A stretch of 9,160 bases of DNA from Methanobacteriota archaeon (GTDB taxonomy: Archaea; Thermoplasmatota; Poseidoniia; Poseidoniales; Poseidoniaceae): assembly GCA_018662715.1 (NCBI GenBank), contig JABJFP010000064.1, positions 1-9,160 of the forward strand. Direction: 5' to 3'. Positions 1 through 6,511 of this stretch are shown here, piece after piece. The position numbers were made by a program, and so were the translations under genes. Numbering within the stretch: position 1 is the stretch's first letter; every line of letters starts with the position of its first letter. The notes under the pieces were generated by a model. It worked only from the letters and a program-made list of their open reading frames with translations. It made no database searches and was not told the DNA's origin.

Positions 1-1070
1 ACAAGAAGACCAGATTTGAAGGCTTTTTCAACTTCTTTCCGTTGGCCTGACGTTAATCCTGCATGATGGAAGCCAACGCCGCCAGACATTGAATGAACCA
101 ACTGTTCAGCAAGGCTAGATTGGCTTCTTCCTTCCAAACGGTCGGCCACTTCTTGGAGTTGTTTGAGGCGATCAGGATCTTCTTTGAGCAATCTTTTTTT
201 GACTCTCTTGGCGAGGTTTTTGGCTTCAGATTGGGCACTTCTCCGTGTCCCAACGAACATGAGAACCTGACTCTTTGTATCGAGGCCGTCGCTGACGACA
301 CTCCAAACAGGGTGACTTTTCAGTCCCTCAAGCGTGCGTGGAGCACTCAACTGAGAAGGGTCATGGTTTGTGTTTGAGGATTGAATTTTTCTGGGTTCTA
401 CGTGAAAATCATGGAATGTAGCGTATTCTAGCGCGACCGGGCGCCAATCGGACTGTACCAAATCAGCATCCAACCAATCTGCAAGAGCTTGACAATTCCC
501 GACGGTTGCTGAAAGTGCGATGAGTTGTGCGTCAGGGCGAATATGGCGAAGCCGGGTCAAGTTGATTTCTAAAGTAGGCCCGCGGGTTGAATCGTTCATG
601 AGATGAAACTCATCGGCTACAACGCATGTAAGGTTCGTCACGAGTTCGGCTTTGTGCCTAAGGAGCGAATCTAATTTTTCAGAGGTGCAGACCAAAATAT
701 TGCAATCATCAATATTTTTGGCTTCCGCAGTAGCATCTCCAATGCCGAGTCCTATCTTCAAATCCATAGCCTTAGCAATTTGAGAAAGGTCCTCGAACTT
801 TTCCATAGCCAAGGCCTTTAGCGGGACAATGTAAATCGCCTTGGATTGTTTGTGACCTTCACTTAAGCGCTGCACCATAGCCATGTAAGCAAGTAGCGAC
901 TTTCCCGAAGCAGTTGGAATTGCCACAAGAGTATTCTTTCCGGACAAGATGCTCGGGGCTGCCTCTGCTTGGGGAGGATGAAGGTTGGTGATCCCCCATT
1001 CATTCACGAGAAATTCGGAAAACTTTGTCGGCATTCCAAGGGCGCTTACATCAGCAATTGGGCCCTCCAT
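1..1070 (-). CDS. hel308: Hel308-like superfamily 2 DNA helicase, N-terminal part (runs off the left edge)
   Basis: This frame stays open from an ATG at 1070 to the window edge and gives 356 residues. Hel308 is an ATP-dependent 3'-5' helicase that archaea use at stalled or damaged replication forks. Visible motifs, in order: a Q-motif-like HPPQAEA (31-37), Walker A PTASGKS (52-58), IVPLKALA (81-88), motif II DEFH (153-156), RGPTLE (163-168), motif III LSAT (186-189) followed by a WLDADLVQSDWRPV stretch characteristic of Hel308, motif IV around VLMFVGTRRSA (269-279), and GVGFHHAGL (331-339) of the second RecA-like domain. The later RecA2 motifs, winged helix and ratchet domain lie outside the window. 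Archaeal Hel308 usually has DEIH or DELH at motif II, so F155 is a mild variant. No clear Shine-Dalgarno precedes 1070; an in-frame ATG at 1034 is the alternative start. It is divergent from the TerB-like gene. Confidence 0.92.
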   Translation of the reverse strand, partial: MEGPIADVSALGMPTKFSEFLVNEWGITNLHPPQAEAAPSILSGKNTLVAIPTASGKSLLAYMAMVQRLSEGHKQSKAIYIVPLKALAMEKFEDLSQIAKAMDLKIGLGIGDATAEAKNIDDCNILVCTSEKLDSLLRHKAELVTNLTCVVADEFHLMNDSTRGPTLEINLTRLRHIRPDAQLIALSATVGNCQALADWLDADLVQSDWRPVALEYATFHDFHVEPRKIQSSNTNHDPSQLSAPRTLEGLKSHPVWSVVSDGLDTKSQVLMFVGTRRSAQSEAKNLAKRVKKRLLKEDPDRLKQLQEVADRLEGRSQSSLAEQLVHSMSGGVGFHHAGLTSGQRKEVEKAFKSGLL

Positions 1071-1142
1071 GGTACCCTACCAACGCCAACAGTCCAAAAG
1101 GACAACGGCTTCTGAGAACTTCCGACATACCTAAGTCCCACC

Positions 1143-1160
1143 TGTGGGTGTCCACCCACA
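1143..1160. promoter_or_regulatory. Perfect 18-bp palindrome abutting the TerB-like start codon
   Basis: Two 8-base arms, TGTGGGTG and CACCCACA, are exact reverse complements separated by TC. The last base of the right arm is the A of the ATG at 1160. The site lies in the 89-base gap between two divergent genes. A perfect palindrome of this size is typical of a dimeric regulator's binding site, and its place over the start codon would suit repression of a gene with a very short leader. As RNA it could form a 7-bp stem with a GUCC loop that hides the start codon. The pattern is seen directly; the regulatory role is inferred. Confidence 0.4.
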
Positions 1161-1777
1161 TGAGCGACGACATGGAGGCCATGGTAGAAGAGCGATTGTC
1201 CATCTTTGATGATGAGCCTGATCTCAACGATTGGGTAGAGGTTATGTGCGGGGCTGCAATGGCAGTACTCGGAATTTTCCACCTGGTTCAACCCGGTGAT
1301 TTGGTCAATCCTGACGTCATGCGATGGTTCGCCGCAGCAGTTACAGCAGCAGGAGCTGTATGGGCTGGTCACGGACTCAAGGACATGGCAGTAAAGGAAG
1401 TCCGCCGTTCCATTGCCTTGCTTGAAATGGCAAATTCAGACACGGGTGTAGATACCGGACTTATTCGAGACGTGCTTCTCAACCAAGAAGCATATCGTGA
1501 ATTTTTGGTCCATGCGTACGACTCCGCTTGGGAGGACGGCGTGATCTCCGAAGCCGAAATGAAGGAATTGAAATCCTTCCAAGAAGCATTGGGTATCACC
1601 GATGAAGAAGCAGCAGAAATGAGTGTCAAGGCAGCGATTAAATCTGCAGCCGCTGATGGTGAAATCACCGATGAAGAAGCAAAATCGATTGACAAGGCAG
1701 CTCAGGCGGCAAAGATGAACCCTGATGAAGTCACTAAGGCTGTTTCTAAAGAACTTGACAAGGCTGAAAAGAAGTGA
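1160..1777 (+). CDS. Two-TM membrane protein with a C-terminal TerB-like domain
   Basis: The predicted protein has 205 residues. An acidic N-terminus (1-24) is followed by two hydrophobic segments (about 26-43 and 54-70) joined by a short polar loop. A charged linker then leads to an alpha-helical domain at about 105-200. That domain has two DG-[VE]-I-[ST]-x-x-E motifs, at D126-G127 and D166-G167, as in TerB-like (tellurite-resistance protein B-like) domains. These domains are thought to sit at the inner face of the membrane and may bind metal; the function here is unknown. The frame stays open upstream to an ATG at 1025, but that extension would overlap the helicase gene and encodes unconvincing sequence. 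The ATG at 1160 is therefore preferred; no clear ribosome-binding site precedes it. The gene converges on the membrane-protein gene with a single base between the stop codons. Confidence 0.8.
   Translation: MSDDMEAMVEERLSIFDDEPDLNDWVEVMCGAAMAVLGIFHLVQPGDLVNPDVMRWFAAAVTAAGAVWAGHGLKDMAVKEVRRSIALLEMANSDTGVDTGLIRDVLLNQEAYREFLVHAYDSAWEDGVISEAEMKELKSFQEALGITDEEAAEMSVKAAIKSAAADGEITDEEAKSIDKAAQAAKMNPDEVTKAVSKELDKAEKK
1595..1681 (+). repeat. 18-bp direct repeat within the TerB-like gene
   Basis: Bases 1595-1612 and 1664-1681 are identical (ATCACCGATGAAGAAGCA). They are in frame and both encode ITDEEA, 23 residues apart. Separately, the protein shows a 40-residue periodicity: residues 119-147 and 159-187 share A-x-x-S-A-x-x-D-G-x-I-x-x-x-E-x-K in the same register. 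The exact 18-bp identity probably reflects similar helix-capping sequence with shared codon use, or a small local conversion. Confidence 0.6.
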
Positions 1778-1778
1778 G

Positions 1779-3824
1779 TCAAGTCCACTGGTTTTCCCGA
1801 ACGGGATGGAAGGATTGAGCCATATTTTGTGCCTTTTGATAGCGACGTAATTCAGAAGTTGATGCTACAATACCGAGCAACATTCCGAGCCACATCAGCG
1901 CAGAACCGTAAGGCAGTATTCCATCTGCATTTTCCAAACCCCAGTTCTGTTCGGGGACATCATTCAAATCAAATCCTCGGGATGATTGAAAACTGACGTC
2001 GAGGAGGTCCAAGTCACAATCACAAAGGCTGATGGTGATTTGTTGTGGAAACAAGGTCCCTTGAAGTCCAATCCAATCCTTTTCCGAAATACTAGCCGGT
2101 CGTGTTGACCAAACCGGCGAGTTAAATGAACCTGCAGATCTCGTTTCAACCATGACCGTATCAATGTGGAATACAGAGGATGATGGAAGTTCGTCAACCA
2201 CCAGTATCGCTTCTAACATGAGAAGGTCAAGAACGAGCGAGCGTCCTGCAAGGAGAACAAAACCCACTGACCTGTCGTCTTGTACTCCCTGTATCCCTGT
2301 TTGTTGCCCTCCCTTAGCAACTTGGGCGAAGATCAATTCGTCAAGGCGTAATTCCTCCAATTCCGGAACAATCAGTTGCCATCGGTTGTCCTGAAGGGGA
2401 ACGGCACGTTCTATGGACAAACGAAGTTGAAGACGCTCTCCGGCTAAAATCCCCCATGTTGCCCCGGTGTGTTCAACAAGGGTTTGGTCTGGAACCCCGT
2501 CTGCAGAAACATCCCATAGTTGTTGGAGACGCATCTCAATGAGGTCCTCAAAGGTTATTTCGTCCTCATATTGTACTTCGTCAGCAATCGACCATAATGG
2601 ATGGATGACACCCCCTACGAAAAGAAAAACCACGCCCGGCAAGAAGATTCCAAATCTCAGAGGATACGAGGTTGTTGGTCGGAAACCAACGAGCAAAAAT
2701 ATTCCTAACATGACAATTGAAAGGAGCAGCACCGAGATTCCTTGTTCTTTCAAAACATAGGATTCCGACTCATCACCAAGGAGCACAGTCCCTGAGGGGT
2801 AGAATGACTCAGATGAGAAATCTTCTGAGACAACAGGGCCTGAACTTTCATACCCAAACAAACCCGCCCAAGAATACTCTTGGAAACGGTCAAGAGCGCC
2901 TCTAAAGCACAAGTTGTAGTCATTGATAGGGAGATCCCGCCAACGGTAGATAATTCTCAAGTCATCATCAATAAGTTCGGTCACAACTTCTGGCTGAGGA
3001 GACAGGCGCCCCGATTCAGTCACCAAATTCGGAACTTCGTGAGGCTGCTCAAGCTCAATAGGAGCTGCTTTCCAATCTACGATGAGCGTCATCACTTCAT
3101 GTTCTTCAACGGGGAACGACCAGCAATCCCAGTCGTCGCTTACTAATGCCCCACGATGACCGGTATCAAAACTTGAACTGATAGGTTGAGTGGTTGACGA
3201 AGGTTCATCCACGTTGGCTGCGTCTGCATCTACCGACCATGGAATTTCAATTTCGATTTTAGATGGCCCTCGCAGGTTCAATTCCCAAGTCCCGGGTCGG
3301 TCAAGGGTCACAACCATGATCAAACGTATCTGAGCATCCTTCCAGAGAACTCTTTTGGCCCCTAAGTCAAGTGACTCATCTTCAAGCGTATAGGGTTCGT
3401 ATTCAGCCGAAGTCGGTACAAATTCACTATCAAATGACCAATCTGTCACGCTCTGCCCGAGGATAAGGCGAAAATCAATGGCAGGGCGTAGAAGCCCGCC
3501 GGTTTCAGTTTGGTGCCTAAAGTCAACGATGAGGGATTCCATTTGTTCAGGAAGGATAGCAAGGTGTTGTTGGGCAGGAGCTGCATCAAACTCAAAGGAA
3601 AGTGTTTCTGGTTGGAGGGATGAAGCAAAACTTTGTCCAGTAAATTGACCTTCGCCCATAGAGACAGGTGTAAGCGTACACTCATTTTCCGACTGGCAGG
3701 AGAGGTACATCGTCCCTCCTCCGTCGAGAGAGGTAATCCCTGCTTGTGCTGAGAACGTGAAAATGGGAATCATCAGCGATAAGAAAAGAAGGCTCGAAAG
3801 GATGAGTGCCTTACGATTCTTCAT
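1779..3824 (-). CDS. Large exported membrane protein of unknown function
   Basis: I do not recognise this family. From the ATG at 3824 it has 681 residues. It begins with a signal peptide: positively charged KNRK, then a hydrophobic core, with a likely cleavage after AQA at about residue 28. An extracytoplasmic region of about 330 residues follows, rich in beta-type sequence and acidic residues. Two adjacent transmembrane segments (about 363-381 and 391-410) come next, then a second region of about 220 residues, a final transmembrane segment (about 639-655) and a short basic tail. A stretch around residues 228-250 (DDWDCWSFPV) weakly recalls pre-peptidase C-terminal domains. Cysteines are few: a CQSENEC pair near the N-terminus, two single ones, and a CDC near the C-terminus. 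ATGs at 3830 and 3854 are alternative starts; 3824 puts the charged residues right at the start of the signal peptide and has a weak GGGGA upstream. It is the last gene of the thioesterase-SprT cluster. A surface receptor or envelope role is possible but unproven. Confidence 0.85.
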   Translation of the reverse strand: MKNRKALILSSLLFLSLMIPIFTFSAQAGITSLDGGGTMYLSCQSENECTLTPVSMGEGQFTGQSFASSLQPETLSFEFDAAPAQQHLAILPEQMESLIVDFRHQTETGGLLRPAIDFRLILGQSVTDWSFDSEFVPTSAEYEPYTLEDESLDLGAKRVLWKDAQIRLIMVVTLDRPGTWELNLRGPSKIEIEIPWSVDADAANVDEPSSTTQPISSSFDTGHRGALVSDDWDCWSFPVEEHEVMTLIVDWKAAPIELEQPHEVPNLVTESGRLSPQPEVVTELIDDDLRIIYRWRDLPINDYNLCFRGALDRFQEYSWAGLFGYESSGPVVSEDFSSESFYPSGTVLLGDESESYVLKEQGISVLLLSIVMLGIFLLVGFRPTTSYPLRFGIFLPGVVFLFVGGVIHPLWSIADEVQYEDEITFEDLIEMRLQQLWDVSADGVPDQTLVEHTGATWGILAGERLQLRLSIERAVPLQDNRWQLIVPELEELRLDELIFAQVAKGGQQTGIQGVQDDRSVGFVLLAGRSLVLDLLMLEAILVVDELPSSSVFHIDTVMVETRSAGSFNSPVWSTRPASISEKDWIGLQGTLFPQQITISLCDCDLDLLDVSFQSSRGFDLNDVPEQNWGLENADGILPYGSALMWLGMLLGIVASTSELRRYQKAQNMAQSFHPVRENQWT

Positions 3825-3860
3825 AGCCATCCCCAATGTTCCCTGATGCGCCATTGTTTA

Positions 3861-4388
3861 TCATTTGATGTCCTTTAAGGCGCGGTCAATAAGGCGACAT
3901 CGGCACTTTCGGCACTGATATTTGCCACCACTTGGGCGCTGACGGGGATATTCCATGGCACATTGTGGGCAGATCCAAAGCCATGATGCACGCTGAAGTC
4001 GCATCTTATTGGTGAACTCAAGACCCTGCTTTGAAGCACCGACATCCGGCCATAGCGATTCCATAGAGCGAAAATCCCGATTATGTGACCGATTTCCAAT
4101 AGCATGAAGAAGTTCGTGATAGATGACAAATGCAGCATATCTCGACCAATCTTGTTCAAGTAAGACGGGGTGTAAATCCACCGTTTGCAGGATGAGTTCT
4201 CCTTGTTCCCGAATCCAACGGGTCACACCATGGCGTTGTGTTGAATTTTTCCGCAACAAACCTAAATTTACCGTTGATGCAATATTGAGGCTCTCAACAG
4301 AAAAAACACCTAGGCTCTTCATCTCGGTTACCACTTCGTCACGAAGCAACTCAAGGCGAAGAGATTGGGATGCATTGGGGCGTACCAT
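3861..4388 (-). CDS. SprT-like zinc metalloprotease with C-terminal zinc ribbon
   Basis: The predicted protein has 175 residues. It carries the metalloprotease signature HELLH (H91, E92, H95) with a third likely zinc ligand at H102, followed by a C-terminal zinc ribbon: CPQC (C140, C143) paired with C159/C162, plus an extra C164. This combination matches SprT-like proteins; the eukaryotic relative Spartan degrades DNA-protein crosslinks, whereas prokaryotic members are little studied. The substrate here is unknown. The frame can be extended to a TTG at 4394, but GAGGT at 4395-4399 lies 6 bases before the ATG at 4388 and directly against the TTG, so the ATG is chosen. The thioesterase gene ends 9 bases upstream, and the membrane-protein gene begins 6 to 36 bases downstream, depending on its start. 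A DNA-repair role is plausible from the family but not shown by the context. Confidence 0.85.
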   Translation of the reverse strand: MVRPNASQSLRLELLRDEVVTEMKSLGVFSVESLNIASTVNLGLLRKNSTQRHGVTRWIREQGELILQTVDLHPVLLEQDWSRYAAFVIYHELLHAIGNRSHNRDFRSMESLWPDVGASKQGLEFTNKMRLQRASWLWICPQCAMEYPRQRPSGGKYQCRKCRCRLIDRALKDIK

Positions 4389-4394
4389 GAACAA

Positions 4395-4399
4395 ACCTC
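4395..4399 (-). promoter_or_regulatory. Shine-Dalgarno GAGGT for the SprT-like gene
   Basis: GAGGT on the minus strand lies 6 bases before the ATG at 4388 and overlaps the stop codon of the thioesterase gene (TGA at 4400-4398). It rules out the upstream TTG as the start and supports translation of both genes from one transcript. Confidence 0.65.
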
Positions 4400-4862
4400 A
4401 AGACCAACGATGGTAGGCAGGGTGGCCTTCTTTCACAGCGACAAAGAGACCTTTGCCAGTTGCACAAACCTTCCCATTGGCCTCAAGTTTCAGTGAGATT
4501 TCAGCACGGTCATCTTGCAAATTTTCGACTTGACTTGTAACGACCAGTTCTGCATTCAATGGAGTAGGCCGTCTAAGTTGAACACTGTAGGAAGCGGTAA
4601 CCGTGCATGGTGGTTCCTCCACCCCTTGTGAATCCATAAGAGCAACTGCTGCTGTCCAATTCCCATGACAATCCAGCAAAGTCCCGATTATTCCACCGTT
4701 GATCATTCCAGGAAAGGCTTGGTGGTGGTCTTCGGGAGTAAAACGTAGAATAAGGCCATTTTCAATTCGATGGGAATCTATTTGCAAACCTTGTTCATTT
4801 GCCGGCCCGCAACCAAAACAAATTGAGGATGGTGCATACTCACGTTGTACCCCTAGAGTCAT
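4398..4862 (-). CDS. Hotdog-fold thioesterase, PaaI/4HBT-like
   Basis: The predicted protein has 154 residues, a usual length for a single-hotdog acyl-CoA thioesterase. It opens with CFGCGPANEQGLQI (15-28), common at the N-terminus of PaaI-like proteins. The active-site stretch HQAFPGMINGGIIGTLLD (47-64) follows, with N55-G56-G57 where many relatives have HGG, and D64 on the central helix. The rest is the beta-rich part, ending in LEANGKVCATGKGLFVAV. Enzymes of this family hydrolyse acyl- or aryl-CoA thioesters; the substrate cannot be read from sequence. It is the first gene of the minus-strand cluster with the SprT-like and membrane-protein genes. The start is the ATG at 4862, without a clear ribosome-binding site, so the transcript could be leaderless. 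Confidence 0.87.
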   Translation of the reverse strand: MTLGVQREYAPSSICFGCGPANEQGLQIDSHRIENGLILRFTPEDHHQAFPGMINGGIIGTLLDCHGNWTAAVALMDSQGVEEPPCTVTASYSVQLRRPTPLNAELVVTSQVENLQDDRAEISLKLEANGKVCATGKGLFVAVKEGHPAYHRWS

Positions 4863-4919
4863 AACTCAAGGTCAGTAGTGACACTTCTTGGTTGTTGCCT
4901 TTGGCTGAGAAATTAGCGT
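4863..4919. promoter_or_regulatory. Divergent spacer, expected promoter region for the thioesterase cluster and the M14 gene
   Basis: These 57 bases separate two divergent start codons and should hold transcription signals for both. I see no clear TATA box; the only AT-rich patch is AAATTAG near 4910-4916. An imperfect inverted repeat, GTCA-GTAG-TGAC, lies at 4871-4882. If the M14 gene starts at 4953 instead, the spacer grows to 90 bases and also contains the palindrome CTGTGCACAG at 4940-4949. Confidence 0.3.
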
Positions 4920-6263
4920 ATGGTTCATCATGGAGGGGGCTGTGCACAGAGCATGGCGGGGCGTAAGAAAACCAAGGTCCGGAAAGTTCGGGTCGCCCAT
5001 GAGCTACCAAAACGCCGAAAAATAGCGATTGAAGAGGCTATGAAGGCCCATCAAACGGAAGACCGGCCAGAATGGGACCGGAGTTCGGAATGGGGGGATA
5101 TTCGCTTCTTTCGAAAGCGAATCAAGCCAGGTACATTGAGAACCGTGGCTCTTCCTCTCCTCGACGTTAGTCTAGGTGACCCTTGGCCAGTTCCGGTAAC
5201 GGTGATTCATGGTTCCCGTCCCGGGCCTTGTATCACGGTTTTAGGAGGCATCCATGGCGATGAATTGACAGGTCCATCTGCTTGTACTCACTTGTTGAGT
5301 AACCCATTTACCGATGAAGGGCGCCCCCTTGACCCAAAATCTATGGCCGGAACACTTCGTATTGTTCCTGTCCTCAATTTGCCTGGCTACAGAGCAAAAT
5401 CAAGATATTTTCCAGATGGCCGTGACCTTAACCGACAATTCCCTGGTGACCCGGGAAGTTCCACAACTAAACGTGTGGCTCATCAAATTTGGAAGCATCT
5501 TATTGAAGATTCTGATGGTATTATCGACCTCCACAGCGCAGCAAAAGGGCGTGACAATATGCCACAAGTTCGTGTCGACCTCACGCATTCAAGTTCTTAC
5601 TTACTTGCAAAGGCATTTGGAATTGAACTCATCCTTGATTCAACACCCCCGAAAGGCTCCCTGCGTCGCACAGCAAATTCAGCTGAGATTCCTGTCATCA
5701 CCTACGAAGGCGGAGGTGCTGACTATCTCGGCCATGAATCCGTCAAAGTTGCTGTTCATGGCGTGATGAACATCTTACGCTCCTTACGAATGATCCCTGG
5801 AAACCCCCATCGGCCTCGATTCCGCATCATGGCCAGCGGCTCAAGATGGCTTCGTGCCGGAGAAGGAGGCCTTCTCGACATGTTTGTTAGTGCTGGGAGC
5901 GTCATGCGAGAGGGAGAAGTATTGGCCACCATTTCCGACCCGGGAACTCCCGGAATGACCGTTGACATCGTCGCCCCAGAAGATGGACTTATTATCGGGG
6001 CAGCAACTAATCCATTCACTGCAGCAGGAATGCCAGTTGGGCACTTTTTACCAATCGCAAAACACTTCTCTCTTCTGGAAGAACAAATAGATGAGGATGG
6101 AAAATTCATTATTAATGGAAGTCAAGAAGACCCGGTCTGGCGAGAAGAACATGAAATCAGTGAGATTTCATTGGACGGGGAATGGAGTGGAGGCAGCGTT
6201 GATTCCGAATGGATCGGCTCAAAAATCACGAATGAATCCAAAGAGTTTGAAGAAGAATCTTGA
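4920..6263 (+). CDS. M14-family succinylglutamate desuccinylase/aspartoacylase-like zinc hydrolase
   Basis: The predicted protein has 447 residues. Zinc ligands are visible as GGIHGDE (H112, E115) and IDLHS (H205). GRDLNRQFPG (167-176) is the substrate-binding motif of the AstE/AspA group, and TYEGG supplies the probable catalytic E263. Residues about 310-385 form a beta-rich C-terminal domain (LRAGEGGLLDMFVSAGSV and onward) typical of the larger prokaryotic members. Family enzymes hydrolyse N-acyl amino acids or related amides; the substrate here is unknown. Relative to the usual 320-350 residues it has a Lys/Arg-rich N-terminal extension (about 13-45) and an acidic tail of about 50 residues. 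An ATG at 4953 (MAGRKK) is a credible alternative start, since residues 1-11 look unlike coding sequence. Neither start has a well-spaced ribosome-binding site. The gene is divergent from the thioesterase cluster. Confidence 0.88.
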   Translation: MVHHGGGCAQSMAGRKKTKVRKVRVAHELPKRRKIAIEEAMKAHQTEDRPEWDRSSEWGDIRFFRKRIKPGTLRTVALPLLDVSLGDPWPVPVTVIHGSRPGPCITVLGGIHGDELTGPSACTHLLSNPFTDEGRPLDPKSMAGTLRIVPVLNLPGYRAKSRYFPDGRDLNRQFPGDPGSSTTKRVAHQIWKHLIEDSDGIIDLHSAAKGRDNMPQVRVDLTHSSSYLLAKAFGIELILDSTPPKGSLRRTANSAEIPVITYEGGGADYLGHESVKVAVHGVMNILRSLRMIPGNPHRPRFRIMASGSRWLRAGEGGLLDMFVSAGSVMREGEVLATISDPGTPGMTVDIVAPEDGLIIGAATNPFTAAGMPVGHFLPIAKHFSLLEEQIDEDGKFIINGSQEDPVWREEHEISEISLDGEWSGGSVDSEWIGSKITNESKEFEEES

Positions 6264-6270
6264 TCATAAA

Positions 6271-6284
6271 CCCTTAGCGAAGGG
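6271..6284 (+). terminator. Weak hairpin after the M14 gene
   Basis: CCCTT-AGCG-AAGGG can form a 5-bp stem with a 4-base loop, beginning 8 bases after the stop codon and followed by AAAATATT. The stem is short and there is no T-run after it, so a terminator role is doubtful. The AAAATATTC at 6285-6293 could equally be a TATA box for the remnant gene at 6329. Confidence 0.2.
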
Positions 6285-6328
6285 AAAATATTCATTTGGG
6301 ATAGAATGAACCAGCAAGCGATTTAGAA

Positions 6329-6501
6329 ATGCCAGTCGACCTCATAACCAGTACCATCTCTCCATAACTAGCAGAAGACACCTACGTTGCAGTTACAGAC
6401 AAAATTGAAGATAAGTTAGGTAGAAAGGTCTGGGAAAAGTCCTCTACTGGCTTACAATACTCGGGCTTTTTTCGGCAATAGCAGTGTATTACTTTTGGTA
6501 A
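6329..6501 (+). pseudogene. Decayed small gene for a C-terminally membrane-anchored peptide
   Basis: From the ATG at 6329 the frame reads MPVDLITSTISP, then TAA at 6365-6367. It continues in the same frame as LAEDTYVAVTDKIEDKLGRKVW up to 6433. A shift of one base back at the GGGAAAA run (6432-6438) opens a second stretch, GKVLYWLTILGLFSAIAVYYFW, ending in TAA at 6499-6501. Joined, this makes a product of about 57 residues: a polar, lysine-containing N-terminal part and one clean 18-20 residue membrane segment at the very C-terminus. One missing G (GGGG reduced to GGG) would restore the frame as V-W-G-K-V. No start codon follows the TAA in the first frame, so both lesions matter. AAAATATTC at 6285-6293 could have been its TATA box. 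It is either a pseudogene or an intact gene carrying sequence errors. I do not recognise the family. Confidence 0.5.
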
Positions 6502-6511
6502 TGAAAGCACT

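Noticed and set aside
1025..1159. In-frame upstream extension of the TerB-like gene to an ATG at 1025
   Set aside because: It would overlap the start of the helicase gene on the other strand, and the 45 added residues look non-coding (Pro, Gln, Ser and Trp in no pattern). The ATG at 1160 gives a normal N-terminus.
1514..1660. EF-hand calcium-binding loops in the TerB-like protein
   Set aside because: The G, I and E positions fit, but loop positions 1 and 3 are S/W and S/A rather than acidic ligands. TerB-like helix-loop motifs explain the pattern better.
6428..6440. Programmed -1 frameshifting at GGGAAAAG
   Set aside because: The bases do not form an X-XXY-YYZ slippery heptamer in the incoming frame, and an upstream in-frame TAA would already stop translation. 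A single-base loss is simpler.
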